Shown in pieces: positions 29,191 through 41,812 of a stretch of DNA of 64,000 nucleotides. The notes below the pieces were generated by a model. It ran no database searches, was not told the DNA's origin, and was given only the letters and a program-made list of their open reading frames with translations. The stretch is from NCBI RefSeq assembly GCF_000615945.1, contig NZ_BAMO01000003.1, forward strand, positions 1 to 64,000. Direction: 5' to 3'. Both the position numbers and the translations under genes were made by a program. Positions within the stretch are counted from its first letter, which is position 1; each line of letters opens with the position of its first letter. The stretch comes from Caldalkalibacillus mannanilyticus JCM 10596 (lineage in GTDB: Bacteria; Bacillota; Bacilli; Caldalkalibacillales; JCM-10596).

Positions 29191-29925
29191 ATGATTCACT
29201 TCCATCCCTTGGGAGATCAAGCCATCCAACTGGTCTTTGGCGAACAAATCGATGAAGATATCCATAAACAGATCCTACACTATATGGCTTTGCTTCAAGA
29301 GCAGACAGAACTCCCCATTACAGAAGCTGTCCCTGCTTATACAACCATCACTCTCTATTATGATGCACTAAAAATTAGTTATGATGAATTAACACAGCAG
29401 CTTCGTTCCCTTACAAACCAGCTACAAAAAACTCCAAAAGTAAAGCGCTATATCATCGAAATCCCCGTGCTCTATGGAGGGGATTATGGTCCAGACTTAG
29501 CTGACGTTGCCTCTTATCACCAGCTCAGTATAGAAGAGGTCATCTCTCTGCATTCTTCCCGACCTTATCTAGTCTATATGTTAGGGTTTGCTCCCGGCTT
29601 CCCTTACCTCGGAGGATTATCTCCTCGCATTGCCACACCACGCCTTTCCAGACCACGGGCAAAAGTAGCCGCTGGTTCAGTAGGAATTGCCGGGAACCAA
29701 ACAGGAGTTTATTCTATTGAAAGTCCTGGTGGATGGAGAATTATTGGAAGAACCCCTCTCCATTTATATGAGCCAGAAAATGAACAGCCCATTCTATTAA
29801 ACGCTGGGGACTACATACGCTTTGTACCCATTGGGCTTACTACATTTTTAGAACTGCAAAACGCTCGATCTATCGGTCAAGAAGTTCAAATTAATAGATA
29901 CATATACTCAGAATGTGAGGAGTGA
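29191..29925 (+). CDS. pxpB: 5-oxoprolinase subunit PxpB (KipI family)
   Basis: PxpB with PxpA and PxpC forms the prokaryotic ATP-dependent 5-oxoprolinase, which returns pyroglutamate to glutamate. The 244-residue protein has the N-terminal FHPLGDQAIQLVFG and the cyclophilin-like C-terminal domain with YMLGFAPGFPYLGGL and AGSVGIAGNQTGVYSIESPGGW, typical of KipI. In B. subtilis KipI also inhibits sporulation kinase KinA. I start at the ATG at 29191, preceded by AAGGAGA. It is followed by pxpA after 10 bases. Confidence 0.93.
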   Translation: MIHFHPLGDQAIQLVFGEQIDEDIHKQILHYMALLQEQTELPITEAVPAYTTITLYYDALKISYDELTQQLRSLTNQLQKTPKVKRYIIEIPVLYGGDYGPDLADVASYHQLSIEEVISLHSSRPYLVYMLGFAPGFPYLGGLSPRIATPRLSRPRAKVAAGSVGIAGNQTGVYSIESPGGWRIIGRTPLHLYEPENEQPILLNAGDYIRFVPIGLTTFLELQNARSIGQEVQINRYIYSECEE

Positions 29926-29935
29926 TTTTAGCACT

Positions 29936-30703
29936 ATGAAAGTAGATTTAAATTGTGACATGGGGGAAAGCTTCGGAGCTTATACGATGGGTCAGGATGA
30001 AAAGGTGCTTCCCTTTATTACCTCAGCTAATATTGCCTGTGGCTACCATGCAGGGGACCCCTCTGTGATGGCTAAAACCATTGCGATGTGCTTACAGCAA
30101 AACATCTCCATTGGTGCTCATCCGGGCTATCCAGACTTGGTCGGCTTTGGACGTCGTGCATTACAAGTTTCACCACAGGAGGTCTATCATATGGTGCTGT
30201 ATCAGGTTGGCGCTCTACAGAGTATGACTCGTGCTTTCGGCGGCATCATGAGCCATGTTAAGCCTCACGGAGCCTTATATAATACAGCCGCTAAGGATGC
30301 CGTGATTGCCCAAGCAATTGCTCAAGCCGTCTATCATGTTGCACCTGAGGCTATTCTATTTGGCTTAGCCAATAGCGAATTAGTCAAGGCAGGGGAAAAC
30401 ATCGGCCTTGTCACAGCCCATGAAGTATTTGCTGATCGAACCTATCAAAAGGACGGGAGTCTAACCCCTAGAACACATCCACAAGCCGTTATTCACGAGG
30501 TGGATATGGCCATTAAGCAGGTGATTCAAATGGTTCAAGAGAAAAAAGTAGCTAGTATTGAGGGGATGGAACTAACACTAAAAGCAGACACGATCTGTAT
30601 CCATGGGGATTCGCCCAACGCTCCAGAGTTTGCTGAGAAGCTAAGCAAAGCTCTTCATCACGCATCCATTGAAGTGGAGTCTTTAACGAAATGGAAGGAT
30701 TAA
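29936..30703 (+). CDS. pxpA: 5-oxoprolinase subunit PxpA (LamB/YcsF family)
   Basis: PxpA is the catalytic TIM-like subunit of 5-oxoprolinase. The 255-residue protein begins VDLNCDMGESFGAY, with INACGYHAGDP-like ANIACGYHAGDPSVM near residue 39, GAHPGYPDLVGFGRR near 61 and SHVKPHGALYN near 107; these His/Asp/Lys residues are the family signature. The ATG at 29936 lies a little far from GAGGAG. It overlaps pxpC by 13 bases, so translation is probably coupled. Confidence 0.95.
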   Translation: MKVDLNCDMGESFGAYTMGQDEKVLPFITSANIACGYHAGDPSVMAKTIAMCLQQNISIGAHPGYPDLVGFGRRALQVSPQEVYHMVLYQVGALQSMTRAFGGIMSHVKPHGALYNTAAKDAVIAQAIAQAVYHVAPEAILFGLANSELVKAGENIGLVTAHEVFADRTYQKDGSLTPRTHPQAVIHEVDMAIKQVIQMVQEKKVASIEGMELTLKADTICIHGDSPNAPEFAEKLSKALHHASIEVESLTKWKD

Positions 30704-31664
30704 TCGTAGAAAAAGCTGGATTATTAGATACCATTCAGGACCAAGGACGCTCTGGCTTTCAGGCATCAGGGATCGTTGTTTCGGGGGCAATGGACTCTTT
30801 TTCCTATCAGATTGGGAATATCCTAGTGGGAAATAAACCAACGAGTCCAGCACTGGAAATCACTCTAGTAGGACCTCGATTATATTTTTCACAGCCTACC
30901 TATATTGCTATCACGGGGGCTAACTTATCCCCAATGCTCAACGGTCAAACAATTCCTATGTGGCAAGCGGTAGCTGTAAGAGAAGGAGATATTCTTACAT
31001 TCGGTAGAGCTGTGGCAGGCTGTAGATCCTATCTAGCATCTATGGAGGATTTGATGTACCTAACGTATTTCAAAGCTGCTCCACTTATGTCAAAGGAAAA
31101 ATAGGAGGCTGGAAAGGAAGAGCTTTGCAAAAAGGAGATATTCTCCCCTATCCTTCTACCCCAGCCATAAGAGGGCAGAAGGTTCCTTCATTTCGTCTTA
31201 CACAGCTAACCAAATTAATCTACCCTGCTGAAGTACAGCCTATCCGAGTTATTCAGGGTCCACAGACCCATCATTTCACTTCAAAAGGACTTCAAACCTT
31301 TTTTTCAGAAACCTATCATGTGAGCCCTCAAATGGATCGGATGGGAATCCGATTACAAGGCCCTGCTATCGAGCATCTAGATGGAGCGGATATCTTATCT
31401 GAAGCTGTTCCCCTTGGAGGAATTCAGGTTCCAGCGGACGGACAGCCTATCATTCTGATGTCCGATCGCCAAACAACAGGTGGCTACACGAAAATAGCTT
31501 GTGTCGCTTCCATTGATCTTTCCTTCATCGCACAAATGCAAGCACATCACAAGATCAGCTTTACACCGATCGCCGTCGAAAAAGCACAAACCTTATATCG
31601 TCAGCAAATGAATCTAGTGTTCATTCTGCGTAAACTCCTTCAGCAGCATTGGACATCATTTTAA
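30691..31664 (+). pseudogene. pxpC: 5-oxoprolinase subunit PxpC (KipA family), broken by a one-base frameshift
   Basis: Biotin-dependent-carboxyltransferase-like subunit of 5-oxoprolinase. The frame from 30691 has LLDTIQDQGRSGFQASGI, VSGAMDSFSYQIGN and ITGANLSP, but at about 31037 it leaves YLAS and runs out at 31104. The second frame resumes with GGFDVPNVFQSCSTYVKGKIGGWKGRALQKGD and ends at 31664 with family motifs SDRQTTGGY. Restoring one base between GC and ATC gives YLAIYGGFDVP and a normal protein of about 324 residues. Probably a sequence error. Confidence 0.88.
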
Positions 31665-31676
31665 GTGAACGATCCT

Positions 31677-32324
31677 TTATGCTCCACTCGTATTTTTTAA
31701 ATAAAAAATAGCCATCTGTGTTCGATCTCTAAGCTGAAGCTTTCCTAGCATTTGAGTAATATAATTTTTCACTGTTCCCTCGCTTAGAAAAAGAGCCTGA
31801 GATATTTCTTTATTAGATAGTCCTTCTGCTATATGCTCAAGAATTTTTTGCTCTGTAGGCGTCAGACCATAGGTTTGTAAATCTACAGAGCTTTGCGGTT
31901 TAGCATGAAGAAAACTTGGCAGCTTTCTAGCCACATGAGGATGTACTAGCATATGTCCTTGTGCCACCATCCTGATCCCTTCAAGAATCTGATCTGGCGG
32001 TACATTTTTTAGCATATACCCATGAATCCCATGCTTTAGGGCTTCTAGAATATACTCGTCATCGTCAAAGGTGGTTAATATTAAAATCACCAACTCTGGG
32101 TTCATTTGCTTCATTCGCTTCGTTGCCTCTACCCCGTCACACACTGGCATTCGAATATCCATCAGTATGACATCCACCTCAGTCGAGTTTTCGAAACAAA
32201 ATTGGTACGCCTCCTCCCCCTGTTGGCAGGTCCCCACCACTTCCATATCTACAGCCTGCTGAATAATTAATTTCAAGCTCTCACGAATAAATAAATCATC
32301 ATCTACTATTAATACACGAATCAA
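31677..32324 (-). CDS. NarL/LuxR-family response regulator (LnrK-like)
   Basis: This 215-residue regulator has a receiver domain starting IRVLIVDDDLFIRESLKLII with the acidic pocket, the phosphorylated Asp in VILMDIRMPVCDGVEA near residue 54 and Lys in KNVPPDQ near 105. The C-terminal LuxR-type helix-turn-helix contains LTPTEQKILEHIAEGLSNKEIS and EGTVKNYITQML. The TTG start at 32324 overlaps the kinase stop in TTGA, preceded by AAAGGTGG. The partner is the kinase just upstream; the probable target is the divergent exporter operon, through the palindrome at 33527-33544. Confidence 0.88.
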   Translation of the reverse strand: MIRVLIVDDDLFIRESLKLIIQQAVDMEVVGTCQQGEEAYQFCFENSTEVDVILMDIRMPVCDGVEATKRMKQMNPELVILILTTFDDDEYILEALKHGIHGYMLKNVPPDQILEGIRMVAQGHMLVHPHVARKLPSFLHAKPQSSVDLQTYGLTPTEQKILEHIAEGLSNKEISQALFLSEGTVKNYITQMLGKLQLRDRTQMAIFYLKNTSGA

Positions 32325-33463
32325 CTTACATCCACCTTTCTCTTGTAGGGTAACACGGTCTTGATCGTAAATGGATTTCTGGATTCTACCAAACATTCTC
32401 CACCAATCAGTTCAACTCGTTCCTCCATTCCTTTTATACCTAGTCCCTTCTCAAAACCTTCAGATGGAGGGGATCCGTTATTGCGAATGATTAACTGTAC
32501 TCCTTCCGTATCGTAGATCAGCCGAACCTCTATTTTAGTTGCTTGTCCATGGCGAATAGCATTACTAAACGCCTCTTGTACATTGCGATATAGCACCACC
32601 TCCATGCTTGGAAACAAAGTGTAAGGCTCGCCCTCTATTTGAAAATCAACTTCTACGCCACTTTCGAGAGCGAACGAATCCATCCATTGCTTTAAAGAAA
32701 TATTTCTCATTTGCCGTTCATTGGGCTTTAATTGTCTTACGGTCTTACGTAGAATATCCATACTAGCAGACAGGTGATCCCGCACCTGATAAATAAGCTC
32801 CATTCCCTTTTCTTGATTTGTTGGAAGTACCTGAATCACTGCCTCCATCATCATTTTACAGCGTATCAACTGGTGACCGATATCATCATGAATCGATTTT
32901 GATATTCGATTACGCTCTTCAAGCTGAGCCCAATTCTCTACCTTCCGAGAATGTTCTAAAAGTCTCCCTCTTGCCTCCTCCAATTCATAATGCTTTTTGC
33001 GCAGAGAATCATAGAGATGTTGAATTTCCTCTCTTTGGAGAAAAATATTCCGCATTAAGAAGATAGAGGCGACCATGACACCATACATAAGGTTGGCCAG
33101 AATCAAAACCTGTTGAGTTTCATGCAACAACATCACATTCATCACTATCCATTGAATCAAAGTATAGAGCACCTGCCATACACTTCTCGTCTGTCTAAAA
33201 AAACTCAATAGAGTGGAGTAGTACAAAACAAACATCATCCCCATATAGCTATGGTTTAAAAAAGTAATAAAACAAAGCTGAAGCACTAAAAGCAGCGCTT
33301 GTTTTCCCTCATCCAACTTTCTATGCAGAAGCTGATCTAAGGCGATATACAACAAACTTAAAAAAGTATAGATTTTATAAGAACCCACCTCTTCTAAAAA
33401 AATGGTTCCTAACAGGGCAATAAGGATTAAAAAGTAACGAATCCAAAGCAATTTCTGCTCCAT
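32321..33463 (-). CDS. Sensor histidine kinase, HisKA_3 type (LnrJ-like)
   Basis: The 380-residue kinase has about five to six membrane helices in residues 5-135 with almost no extracellular domain, then a coiled coil and a HisKA_3 dimerisation helix with the phosphorylated His in SKSIHDDIGHQLIR near 195. The ATPase domain has NAIRHGQATKIEV and GLGIKGMEERVELIGG. Intramembrane-sensing kinases of this build usually respond to membrane damage or lipid antibiotics. With the divergent one-ATPase/two-permease exporter it matches the B. subtilis LnrJK-LnrLMN system, though orthology is inference. Confidence 0.87.
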   Translation of the reverse strand: MEQKLLWIRYFLILIALLGTIFLEEVGSYKIYTFLSLLYIALDQLLHRKLDEGKQALLLVLQLCFITFLNHSYMGMMFVLYYSTLLSFFRQTRSVWQVLYTLIQWIVMNVMLLHETQQVLILANLMYGVMVASIFLMRNIFLQREEIQHLYDSLRKKHYELEEARGRLLEHSRKVENWAQLEERNRISKSIHDDIGHQLIRCKMMMEAVIQVLPTNQEKGMELIYQVRDHLSASMDILRKTVRQLKPNERQMRNISLKQWMDSFALESGVEVDFQIEGEPYTLFPSMEVVLYRNVQEAFSNAIRHGQATKIEVRLIYDTEGVQLIIRNNGSPPSEGFEKGLGIKGMEERVELIGGECLVESRNPFTIKTVLPYKRKVDVS

Positions 33464-33526
33464 TCCTAAGCTCCTTCACTCTCCGTAGATTGGCTAGATT
33501 ATAACACATTCTTTATTTGCATAGTC

Positions 33527-33544
33527 ATATGACTTTTGTCATAT
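33527..33544. promoter_or_regulatory. Perfect inverted repeat between two-component system and exporter genes
   Basis: ATATGACTTTTGTCATAT is a perfect 7-base-pair inverted repeat with a 4-base spacer, centred in the 173-base divergent gap, about 92 bases before the ATP-binding gene. Size and position suit a dimeric NarL-type regulator site. No binding data are available. Confidence 0.5.
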
Positions 33545-33636
33545 CACCTTCATGACTTTCTCTACCTGTGTAACGGAAAAGAACCAGTTACAATAAGAAG
33601 ACAAAACGAATCGGACAGAAGAAGGGAAGAAGAACG

Positions 33637-34575
33637 ATGAGTCTAATTGAAATGAAGAATGTAGTCAAAAGATATCAATCCAAAGTCGCGATCGATCATT
33701 TAAGCTTGTCCATTCAAGAAGGAGAAATATTTGGTCTCTTAGGACCCAACGGAGCTGGAAAAAGCACGACAATAAAGATGCTTTGTGGTCTGATCAAAAT
33801 CGATCAAGGAGAGATTATCTTTCATGGTATCAGTGTCAATCGCAATCCCTTAGAAGCAAAAAAAAGACTTGGTTTAGTTCCACAAGAATTAGCCATTTAC
33901 GAAACACTTACAGCAAAGGATAATGTTTTATTCTTTGGAAAGTTACATGGTATGCGTGGAAAGCTCCTACACCAGCGTGTAGATGAAGCCTTATCCTTTG
34001 TTGGTCTACTTGATCGTCAAAAAGAATACCCCTCTACTTTCTCAGGAGGAATGAAACGCCGGCTCAATATCGCTTGTGCCATTGTTCACCAGCCTCAGCT
34101 CTTAATAATGGACGAACCTACAGTAGGAATCGACCCCCAATCAAGAAACCATATTCTTGAAAGCATCAAGGAGTTAAACCGCAGAGGAACAACCATCATC
34201 TATACAAGTCACTACATGGAGGAGGTCGCCGCCATCAGTGATCGTGTCGGAATCATGGATCAAGGACATCTCATGATATCTGGAACTCAGGAGGAGTTGC
34301 GTCAAAAAATTAAAAATGAAGAAAAGCTTATCCTTGAGCTTTCAGGCATGGTTCCGGATGCTTTTAAAGAGATCCAAAAGCATCCTAATGTAAAGCAGGT
34401 TCTACATGAAGCTCAAACGCTTGAAATTTATTTAGAAAACTCTCAATTTTTTCTACAGGATATATTGTTCATCCTTGCTCAGCATCAAGTAAAAATTAAA
34501 TCCTTAAAGCAAATTGAGCCTAATCTTGAAATGCTTTTCTTATCCTTAACTGGACGTAGTCTAAGAGATGGATAA
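33637..34575 (+). CDS. ABC exporter ATP-binding protein (LnrL-like)
   Basis: ATPase of an ABC-2 drug or lipid exporter; 312 residues. Walker A GLLGPNGAGKSTTIKML near residue 32, Q-loop LVPQELAIYETLT, signature FSGGMKRRLNIACAI near 132, Walker B LLIMDEPTVGIDPQSR and H-loop YTSHYMEEV are all present. The C-terminal 80 residues form the DrrA-type regulatory extension. It starts the plus-strand operon after AGAAGGGAAGA and is followed by two permease genes. Substrate inferred only by analogy to linearmycin exporters. Confidence 0.92.
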   Translation: MSLIEMKNVVKRYQSKVAIDHLSLSIQEGEIFGLLGPNGAGKSTTIKMLCGLIKIDQGEIIFHGISVNRNPLEAKKRLGLVPQELAIYETLTAKDNVLFFGKLHGMRGKLLHQRVDEALSFVGLLDRQKEYPSTFSGGMKRRLNIACAIVHQPQLLIMDEPTVGIDPQSRNHILESIKELNRRGTTIIYTSHYMEEVAAISDRVGIMDQGHLMISGTQEELRQKIKNEEKLILELSGMVPDAFKEIQKHPNVKQVLHEAQTLEIYLENSQFFLQDILFILAQHQVKIKSLKQIEPNLEMLFLSLTGRSLRDG

Positions 34576-34626
34576 TGTAAGAATCGAATTAACAATCATG
34601 GTTTAGAAGGACATGGGAGGTTCATC

Positions 34627-35805
34627 ATGATGTCAATATGGACAATTGCAATCTATGAATTAAAAAGATACTGGAGAATGAAATTCTTATTTGTCATGCT
34701 CATCATTACTCCACTATTACTTATCTTTATTTTAGGCTCTGCCTTATCCGAAGATTTTAGAGTCACAGATAGGGCAATAGAGCCATTAGATCTGTATCTC
34801 TATGATGCTGATGCCAAAGAAATATCTTTTGCCTTACAACAATTTCTGGAAACTGAACCCATCAAAGAAATGATTCACGTTCATTACGTTGACTCAATAG
34901 AGAAGGTGGAGGAGGCAATAAAAGAGCGTGAAGGACAATTTGGACTAATGATTCCACACGGCTTTACTGAGGCTGTTATATCTAGAAGCGAGACAGAACT
35001 TAAGCTCTTTCTAGGCTATTCTCAAGTAAAAAATCGAACAGCAGAAACGATCATTCGGTCGTTCTTAGATGAACTAAATCGTGTTCAAGCTACGGGGGCT
35101 GTTGTGGCAGCTCTCTCTCTAGAAAAGAACATGATAAAAGAGTCCGCTCTTTCTTCAAGCACTTCTCAAGACTATGTGATCTCTGGAAAGCTACATCGAG
35201 AGAAGGACTTTTCTGCTGTTCAATATTACACCTCAACCATGTTGATAATGTTTCTATTATATACTGGGCTAACTGCTGCCATTAGTTTAGTAGAGGAAAG
35301 AGAAAAGCACACCTTAGAACGCCTACATTCCCTTCCCATTACATCGTATCACATTGTCCTTGGAAAGCTTTTGGGTAATGTCCTCTTAGCCTTTATCCAA
35401 GCTGGTATCATCCTTGTTTTCACTGCTTTGGTGTATGATGTCGATTGGGGAGAATCTATTGGCTATATCATTTTAATCCTATTACTCACGATCTTTGCTT
35501 CAATGGGGATGGCTTTATTGGTTTCTTTCATCTTCCACAATGTTAAGACATTAGGAAGTGTATTCTCAGCCTTTATCGGGGTCATGACTTTTATTGCTGG
35601 TGGTATGGTTCCACATACCGAGGGTGTCTTTGCTACCCTACAGCAATTTACAGTCAATTATTGGGCACACCAGGGCTTGATTCAGCTCATGCTAGGTCAA
35701 GATCCTAGTCATATTTATCACAATCTTATGTACTTATTTGCCATAGTCATGACACTTACTCTCTGCTCTATTGGTTTTTATCGAAAGGCGGGTTACAATG
35801 AATAG
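34627..35805 (+). CDS. ABC-2 type exporter permease (LnrM-like)
   Basis: A 392-residue permease: one membrane helix near residues 20-40, a roughly 180-residue extracellular domain, then five helices from about 205, the ABC2_membrane_3 layout. VEEREKHTLERLHSLPITSYHIVLGK is the usual cytoplasmic coupling region. It forms a heterodimeric channel with the next gene product, whose start it overlaps by 8 bases. Confidence 0.88.
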   Translation: MMSIWTIAIYELKRYWRMKFLFVMLIITPLLLIFILGSALSEDFRVTDRAIEPLDLYLYDADAKEISFALQQFLETEPIKEMIHVHYVDSIEKVEEAIKEREGQFGLMIPHGFTEAVISRSETELKLFLGYSQVKNRTAETIIRSFLDELNRVQATGAVVAALSLEKNMIKESALSSSTSQDYVISGKLHREKDFSAVQYYTSTMLIMFLLYTGLTAAISLVEEREKHTLERLHSLPITSYHIVLGKLLGNVLLAFIQAGIILVFTALVYDVDWGESIGYIILILLLTIFASMGMALLVSFIFHNVKTLGSVFSAFIGVMTFIAGGMVPHTEGVFATLQQFTVNYWAHQGLIQLMLGQDPSHIYHNLMYLFAIVMTLTLCSIGFYRKAGYNE

Positions 35806-36946
35806 CTTAACCATTACATTTTATCTCTTTAAACGAATGTTCGGGCGTCCCAAAGGCATCATTGCCTACCTTCTTTTCCCTACGATTCTTATGTCCTTGA
35901 TTGTTCATTTCTTAGGGAGCGATTCATCTGAACCCATTCACATCGCCTATGCCAATCATGATCAAGGGGAATTAAGCTCTCATTTACTTCACTCTTTGTC
36001 TACGAATACTGAGTATACTTTTGAAGAATACGATGAAGAAGGCTTGAAGGAAAAAATTATGTTGCAGAAGATACGTGCTGGATTTATTATTCCAGAAAAT
36101 TTCAGTCAGCAGCTTTTAGCCGGAAAAGCTCCGCAGGTTGAATACTACTATTTAGCCGTAAGTGATACTGCGGTCAGCACAGAGTTATATTTAAGAGAGC
36201 AAGTCAGTCAGCTAGCCCAAACGGTTCATGGACTCTTGCCCTACCAACCAACAGAAGCTGAACAGCTAACTCTTATTGAAAAAGTAATCCATCAGCAAAA
36301 TCAAACGCAGATTTCCTTATCCAAAATTGATCAAAATCTTCCTGTCAATGAAAGACGATTTCTAGTCATTGGTTTTATGCTGTTTTTCGTTATGGGACTT
36401 ATCATGAGTTCTCTTGGACTAGTCATGGAGGATCGGACGATGCGTACTATGGCTCGTATCTATACAACTCCTATACGCTCGATTGAGATAGCAATTGGTT
36501 ATTTTCTTGGTAGCTTTGGGCTTGGTTTGCTCCAAATTATCATCGTGTTATGTGTCACCAAATATATTCTGGGTTATCAATATGGGGTTTCGTTGCCCCA
36601 CTTACTCCTCGTATTCTCGCTCTTTATATTCGCCACTGTGGGAATAGGGACTGCCGTAGCAGGGTTGGTCAAAAACCATAAAACGATCTCTACGATTAAT
36701 TCGTTGATTATCACTCCGAGCGCGATGATTGGGGGATGTTGGTGGCCCATTTCCATCATGCCTGATTTTATGCAAAAGCTAGCCAACTTTGTTCCTCAAA
36801 AATGGGCGATAGAAAGTATTGAAAGGCTTGCTGCAGGGGAAGATCTAGTGCAAATTAGTATACAGCTTGGCATTCTCCTTCTTTTTGGTATTGTATTACT
36901 TGGTTTTGGTTCCTTTGTGTTGAAACCAAATGAAGATGTAGTGTAA
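35798..36946 (+). CDS. ABC-2 type exporter permease (LnrN-like)
   Basis: Second permease, 382 residues, same layout as its neighbour: a helix near residues 20-40, an extracellular domain, and five helices from about 185. EDRTMRTMARIYTTPIRSIEIAIGYF is the coupling segment and GCWWPISIMPDFMQKLANFVPQKWAIE the typical C-terminal loop. I start at the ATG at 35798 (MNSLTITFYLFKRMFG), preceded by AAAGGCGGG, rather than 35771. A bidirectional terminator follows. Confidence 0.88.
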   Translation: MNSLTITFYLFKRMFGRPKGIIAYLLFPTILMSLIVHFLGSDSSEPIHIAYANHDQGELSSHLLHSLSTNTEYTFEEYDEEGLKEKIMLQKIRAGFIIPENFSQQLLAGKAPQVEYYYLAVSDTAVSTELYLREQVSQLAQTVHGLLPYQPTEAEQLTLIEKVIHQQNQTQISLSKIDQNLPVNERRFLVIGFMLFFVMGLIMSSLGLVMEDRTMRTMARIYTTPIRSIEIAIGYFLGSFGLGLLQIIIVLCVTKYILGYQYGVSLPHLLLVFSLFIFATVGIGTAVAGLVKNHKTISTINSLIITPSAMIGGCWWPISIMPDFMQKLANFVPQKWAIESIERLAAGEDLVQISIQLGILLLFGIVLLGFGSFVLKPNEDVV

Positions 36947-36950
36947 ACGG

Positions 36951-36992
36951 AAAAAACTCTAAGGGACTGTAAAGTTCCTTAGAGTTTTTTTG
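36951..36992. terminator. Bidirectional terminator between exporter and ATP synthase operons
   Basis: AAAAAACTCTAAGG pairs with CCTTAGAGTTTTTT around a 12-base loop, with T-runs on both strands. It ends the plus-strand exporter operon and the minus-strand atp operon. Confidence 0.9.
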
Positions 36993-36995
36993 TGT

Positions 36996-37400
36996 TTACT
37001 TCCATTTAGCCACTCGAATTCGATTAATGGCACGTGCTAATGCGATTTCTGTATGGTCAAAGTCACGATCACTTTTGTTCAGATTAGCTAGTCGCTGTTC
37101 TGCTCTACGTCTTGCATTCTCTGCACGGTCCACATCGATTTCTTCAGGCAGCTCGGCTGTTTCAGCCAGCACCGTTACTTTATCAGGTCTTACTTCTAAG
37201 AATCCACCACTAATAGCAATCAGCTTCTCCGTAGTTCCTTCTTTGAGCTGTAAAACCCCTACTTTTAACGGTGTAACGAGAGGGGTATGACCAGGTAATA
37301 TCCCCAGCTCCCCTTCCACTCCACGAGCAATCACCATCGTCGCTTGCCCTTCAAACACCTTTCTTTCAGGTGTTACAATATCAACTTGCACTGTATTCAT
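36996..37400 (-). CDS. atpC: ATP synthase subunit epsilon
   Basis: The epsilon subunit of the F1 central stalk, 134 residues. The N-terminal beta-sandwich has VDIVTPERKVFEGQA and GELGILPGHTPLVTPLKVGVL; the C-terminal helical hairpin (AENARRRAEQRLAN, then ARAINRIRVAKW) can inhibit ATP hydrolysis. It is the last gene of the operon, 29 bases after atpD. Confidence 0.96.
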   Translation of the reverse strand: MNTVQVDIVTPERKVFEGQATMVIARGVEGELGILPGHTPLVTPLKVGVLQLKEGTTEKLIAISGGFLEVRPDKVTVLAETAELPEEIDVDRAENARRRAEQRLANLNKSDRDFDHTEIALARAINRIRVAKWK

Positions 37401-37429
37401 CTGGATTCCTCCCCTTTATCTAGGGTATC

Positions 37430-38836
<1,407 letters not shown>

Positions 38837-38843
38837 TTACGTT

Positions 38844-39707
38844 CTAGCTTAATGCATTAGCTCCTGCAACAATCTCCGCAATTTCTTGTGTAATTGCTGC
38901 TTGTCGAGCACGGTTATATTGTAAAGTTAGTGAATCGATCAGTTCAGTCGCATTATCCGTCGCATTCCCCATCGCTGTCATTCTAGCACCATACTCACTC
39001 GCCTTGGCATCAAGTAAAGCACTATAGATTAGCGTTTCAGCGTACTTCGGTAATAGATCTTGTAAGACGACATCACTGCTTGGTTCATATTCATAAGCGG
39101 TTACTTTGCCAGTTAAGACATCCTCTGATTGAAGAGGAAGTAGCTTCTTCTCAACAGGGGTCTGTTGAATGGCACTATCAAAACGATTATAGAATAAGAT
39201 GAGTTCATCAACCGTTTGATTGGCAAACATCCCAATTGCTTTCCCAGCTATAGCTTGAATCTCCACTAAAGTGGGATTTTCACTTATGCCTGTCACTTCT
39301 TCTGCGACTGGCAGCCTGCGCTTGCGGAAGAAGTCTCTTCCCTTTCTTCCAATGACAAAAACTACATATTCATCTTCTGACTTATGTCTTTCTCGAATCG
39401 TATTAAGGACCAAACGAAGAACGTTAGCATTATACCCTCCTGCTAAACCACGATCGGAAGACATCACAAGATAGCCAGTCTTTTTGATTGGACGATCTTC
39501 TAGCATTGGATGTGAAAAATCTTTCGTACCAGCTGCAATACTAGAAATCACTTCTTTGATCTTTTCTGAATATGGACGAGCGCTTTCTGCCCGCTCTTGC
39601 GCACGGCGAAGCTTTGCTGCTGCAACCATTTTCATTGCTTTGGTAATCTGCCTAGTGTTTTTTATACTTTTGATTCTTCGTTTTATCTCTCTTGTTCCTG
39701 CCGCCAT
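38844..39707 (-). CDS. atpG: ATP synthase subunit gamma
   Basis: Rotor stalk subunit, 287 residues, with the long N-terminal helix ([32 protein letters not shown]), the central [14 protein letters not shown] near 83 and the C-terminal helix [28 protein letters not shown]. Both helices form the coiled coil that rotates inside the alpha/beta ring. Confidence 0.97.
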   Translation of the reverse strand: MAAGTREIKRRIKSIKNTRQITKAMKMVAAAKLRRAQERAESARPYSEKIKEVISSIAAGTKDFSHPMLEDRPIKKTGYLVMSSDRGLAGGYNANVLRLVLNTIRERHKSEDEYVVFVIGRKGRDFFRKRRLPVAEEVTGISENPTLVEIQAIAGKAIGMFANQTVDELILFYNRFDSAIQQTPVEKKLLPLQSEDVLTGKVTAYEYEPSSDVVLQDLLPKYAETLIYSALLDAKASEYGARMTAMGNATDNATELIDSLTLQYNRARQAAITQEIAEIVAGANALS

Positions 39708-39742
39708 TTTTTCACCATCCTTTCCTTTTCCTCAAGATCTAT

Positions 39743-41266
<1,524 letters not shown>

Positions 41267-41269
41267 CTA

Positions 41270-41812
41270 CTAGCTTATTGTTGTTTCTACACGTCGCTTA
41301 AAGCGATTTAATTTACCTACTACACTACCGTCAAAAAGACGATCCCCGATCTTCACAATAATCCCACCCAAAATAGCAGGATCGACGACATTGTGAATAC
41401 GGATCTTCTTATTTATAATCTGACTGAAACGAGAAGCAATCTCTTCTTTTTCAGCATCTGTTAATGGTTGAATCGAGGTCACATAAGCATCCTCTAGACC
41501 ACGCTCTTTGTTCGCAAAACGCACAAAGCTGTCCAGAATGTCTTCAATATGCTCTTCTCGATTATTATCAATAAGTAAGCTCATAAAGTTCACCATGGTT
41601 TGAGATACGGCTCCACCAAAGATCGTCGTGAACTCTTGTTTTTTTACTTGTTTATCAATCTGTGGATGATGAAGCAGTTGAACAAAAGCAGGGTTATCAT
41701 TCAGAGCTTGACGGATCAGCGTCAGTTCTTGCTCTACTGAATCAAGCGCTCCCTGTTGGGCTACGATTTCAAATAAGGCTTTTGCATAACGTTTCGCTAT
41801 AGCTCCACTCAT
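41270..41812 (-). CDS. atpH: ATP synthase subunit delta
   Basis: Peripheral stalk subunit joining F1 to the b dimer; 180 residues. AKRYAKALFEIVAQQGALDSV is the OSCP/delta N-terminal domain and DPAILGGIIVKIGDRLFDGSV the C-terminal signature. Its start overlaps the atpF stop in TAATG. Confidence 0.95.
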   Translation of the reverse strand: MSGAIAKRYAKALFEIVAQQGALDSVEQELTLIRQALNDNPAFVQLLHHPQIDKQVKKQEFTTIFGGAVSQTMVNFMSLLIDNNREEHIEDILDSFVRFANKERGLEDAYVTSIQPLTDAEKEEIASRFSQIINKKIRIHNVVDPAILGGIIVKIGDRLFDGSVVGKLNRFKRRVETTIS

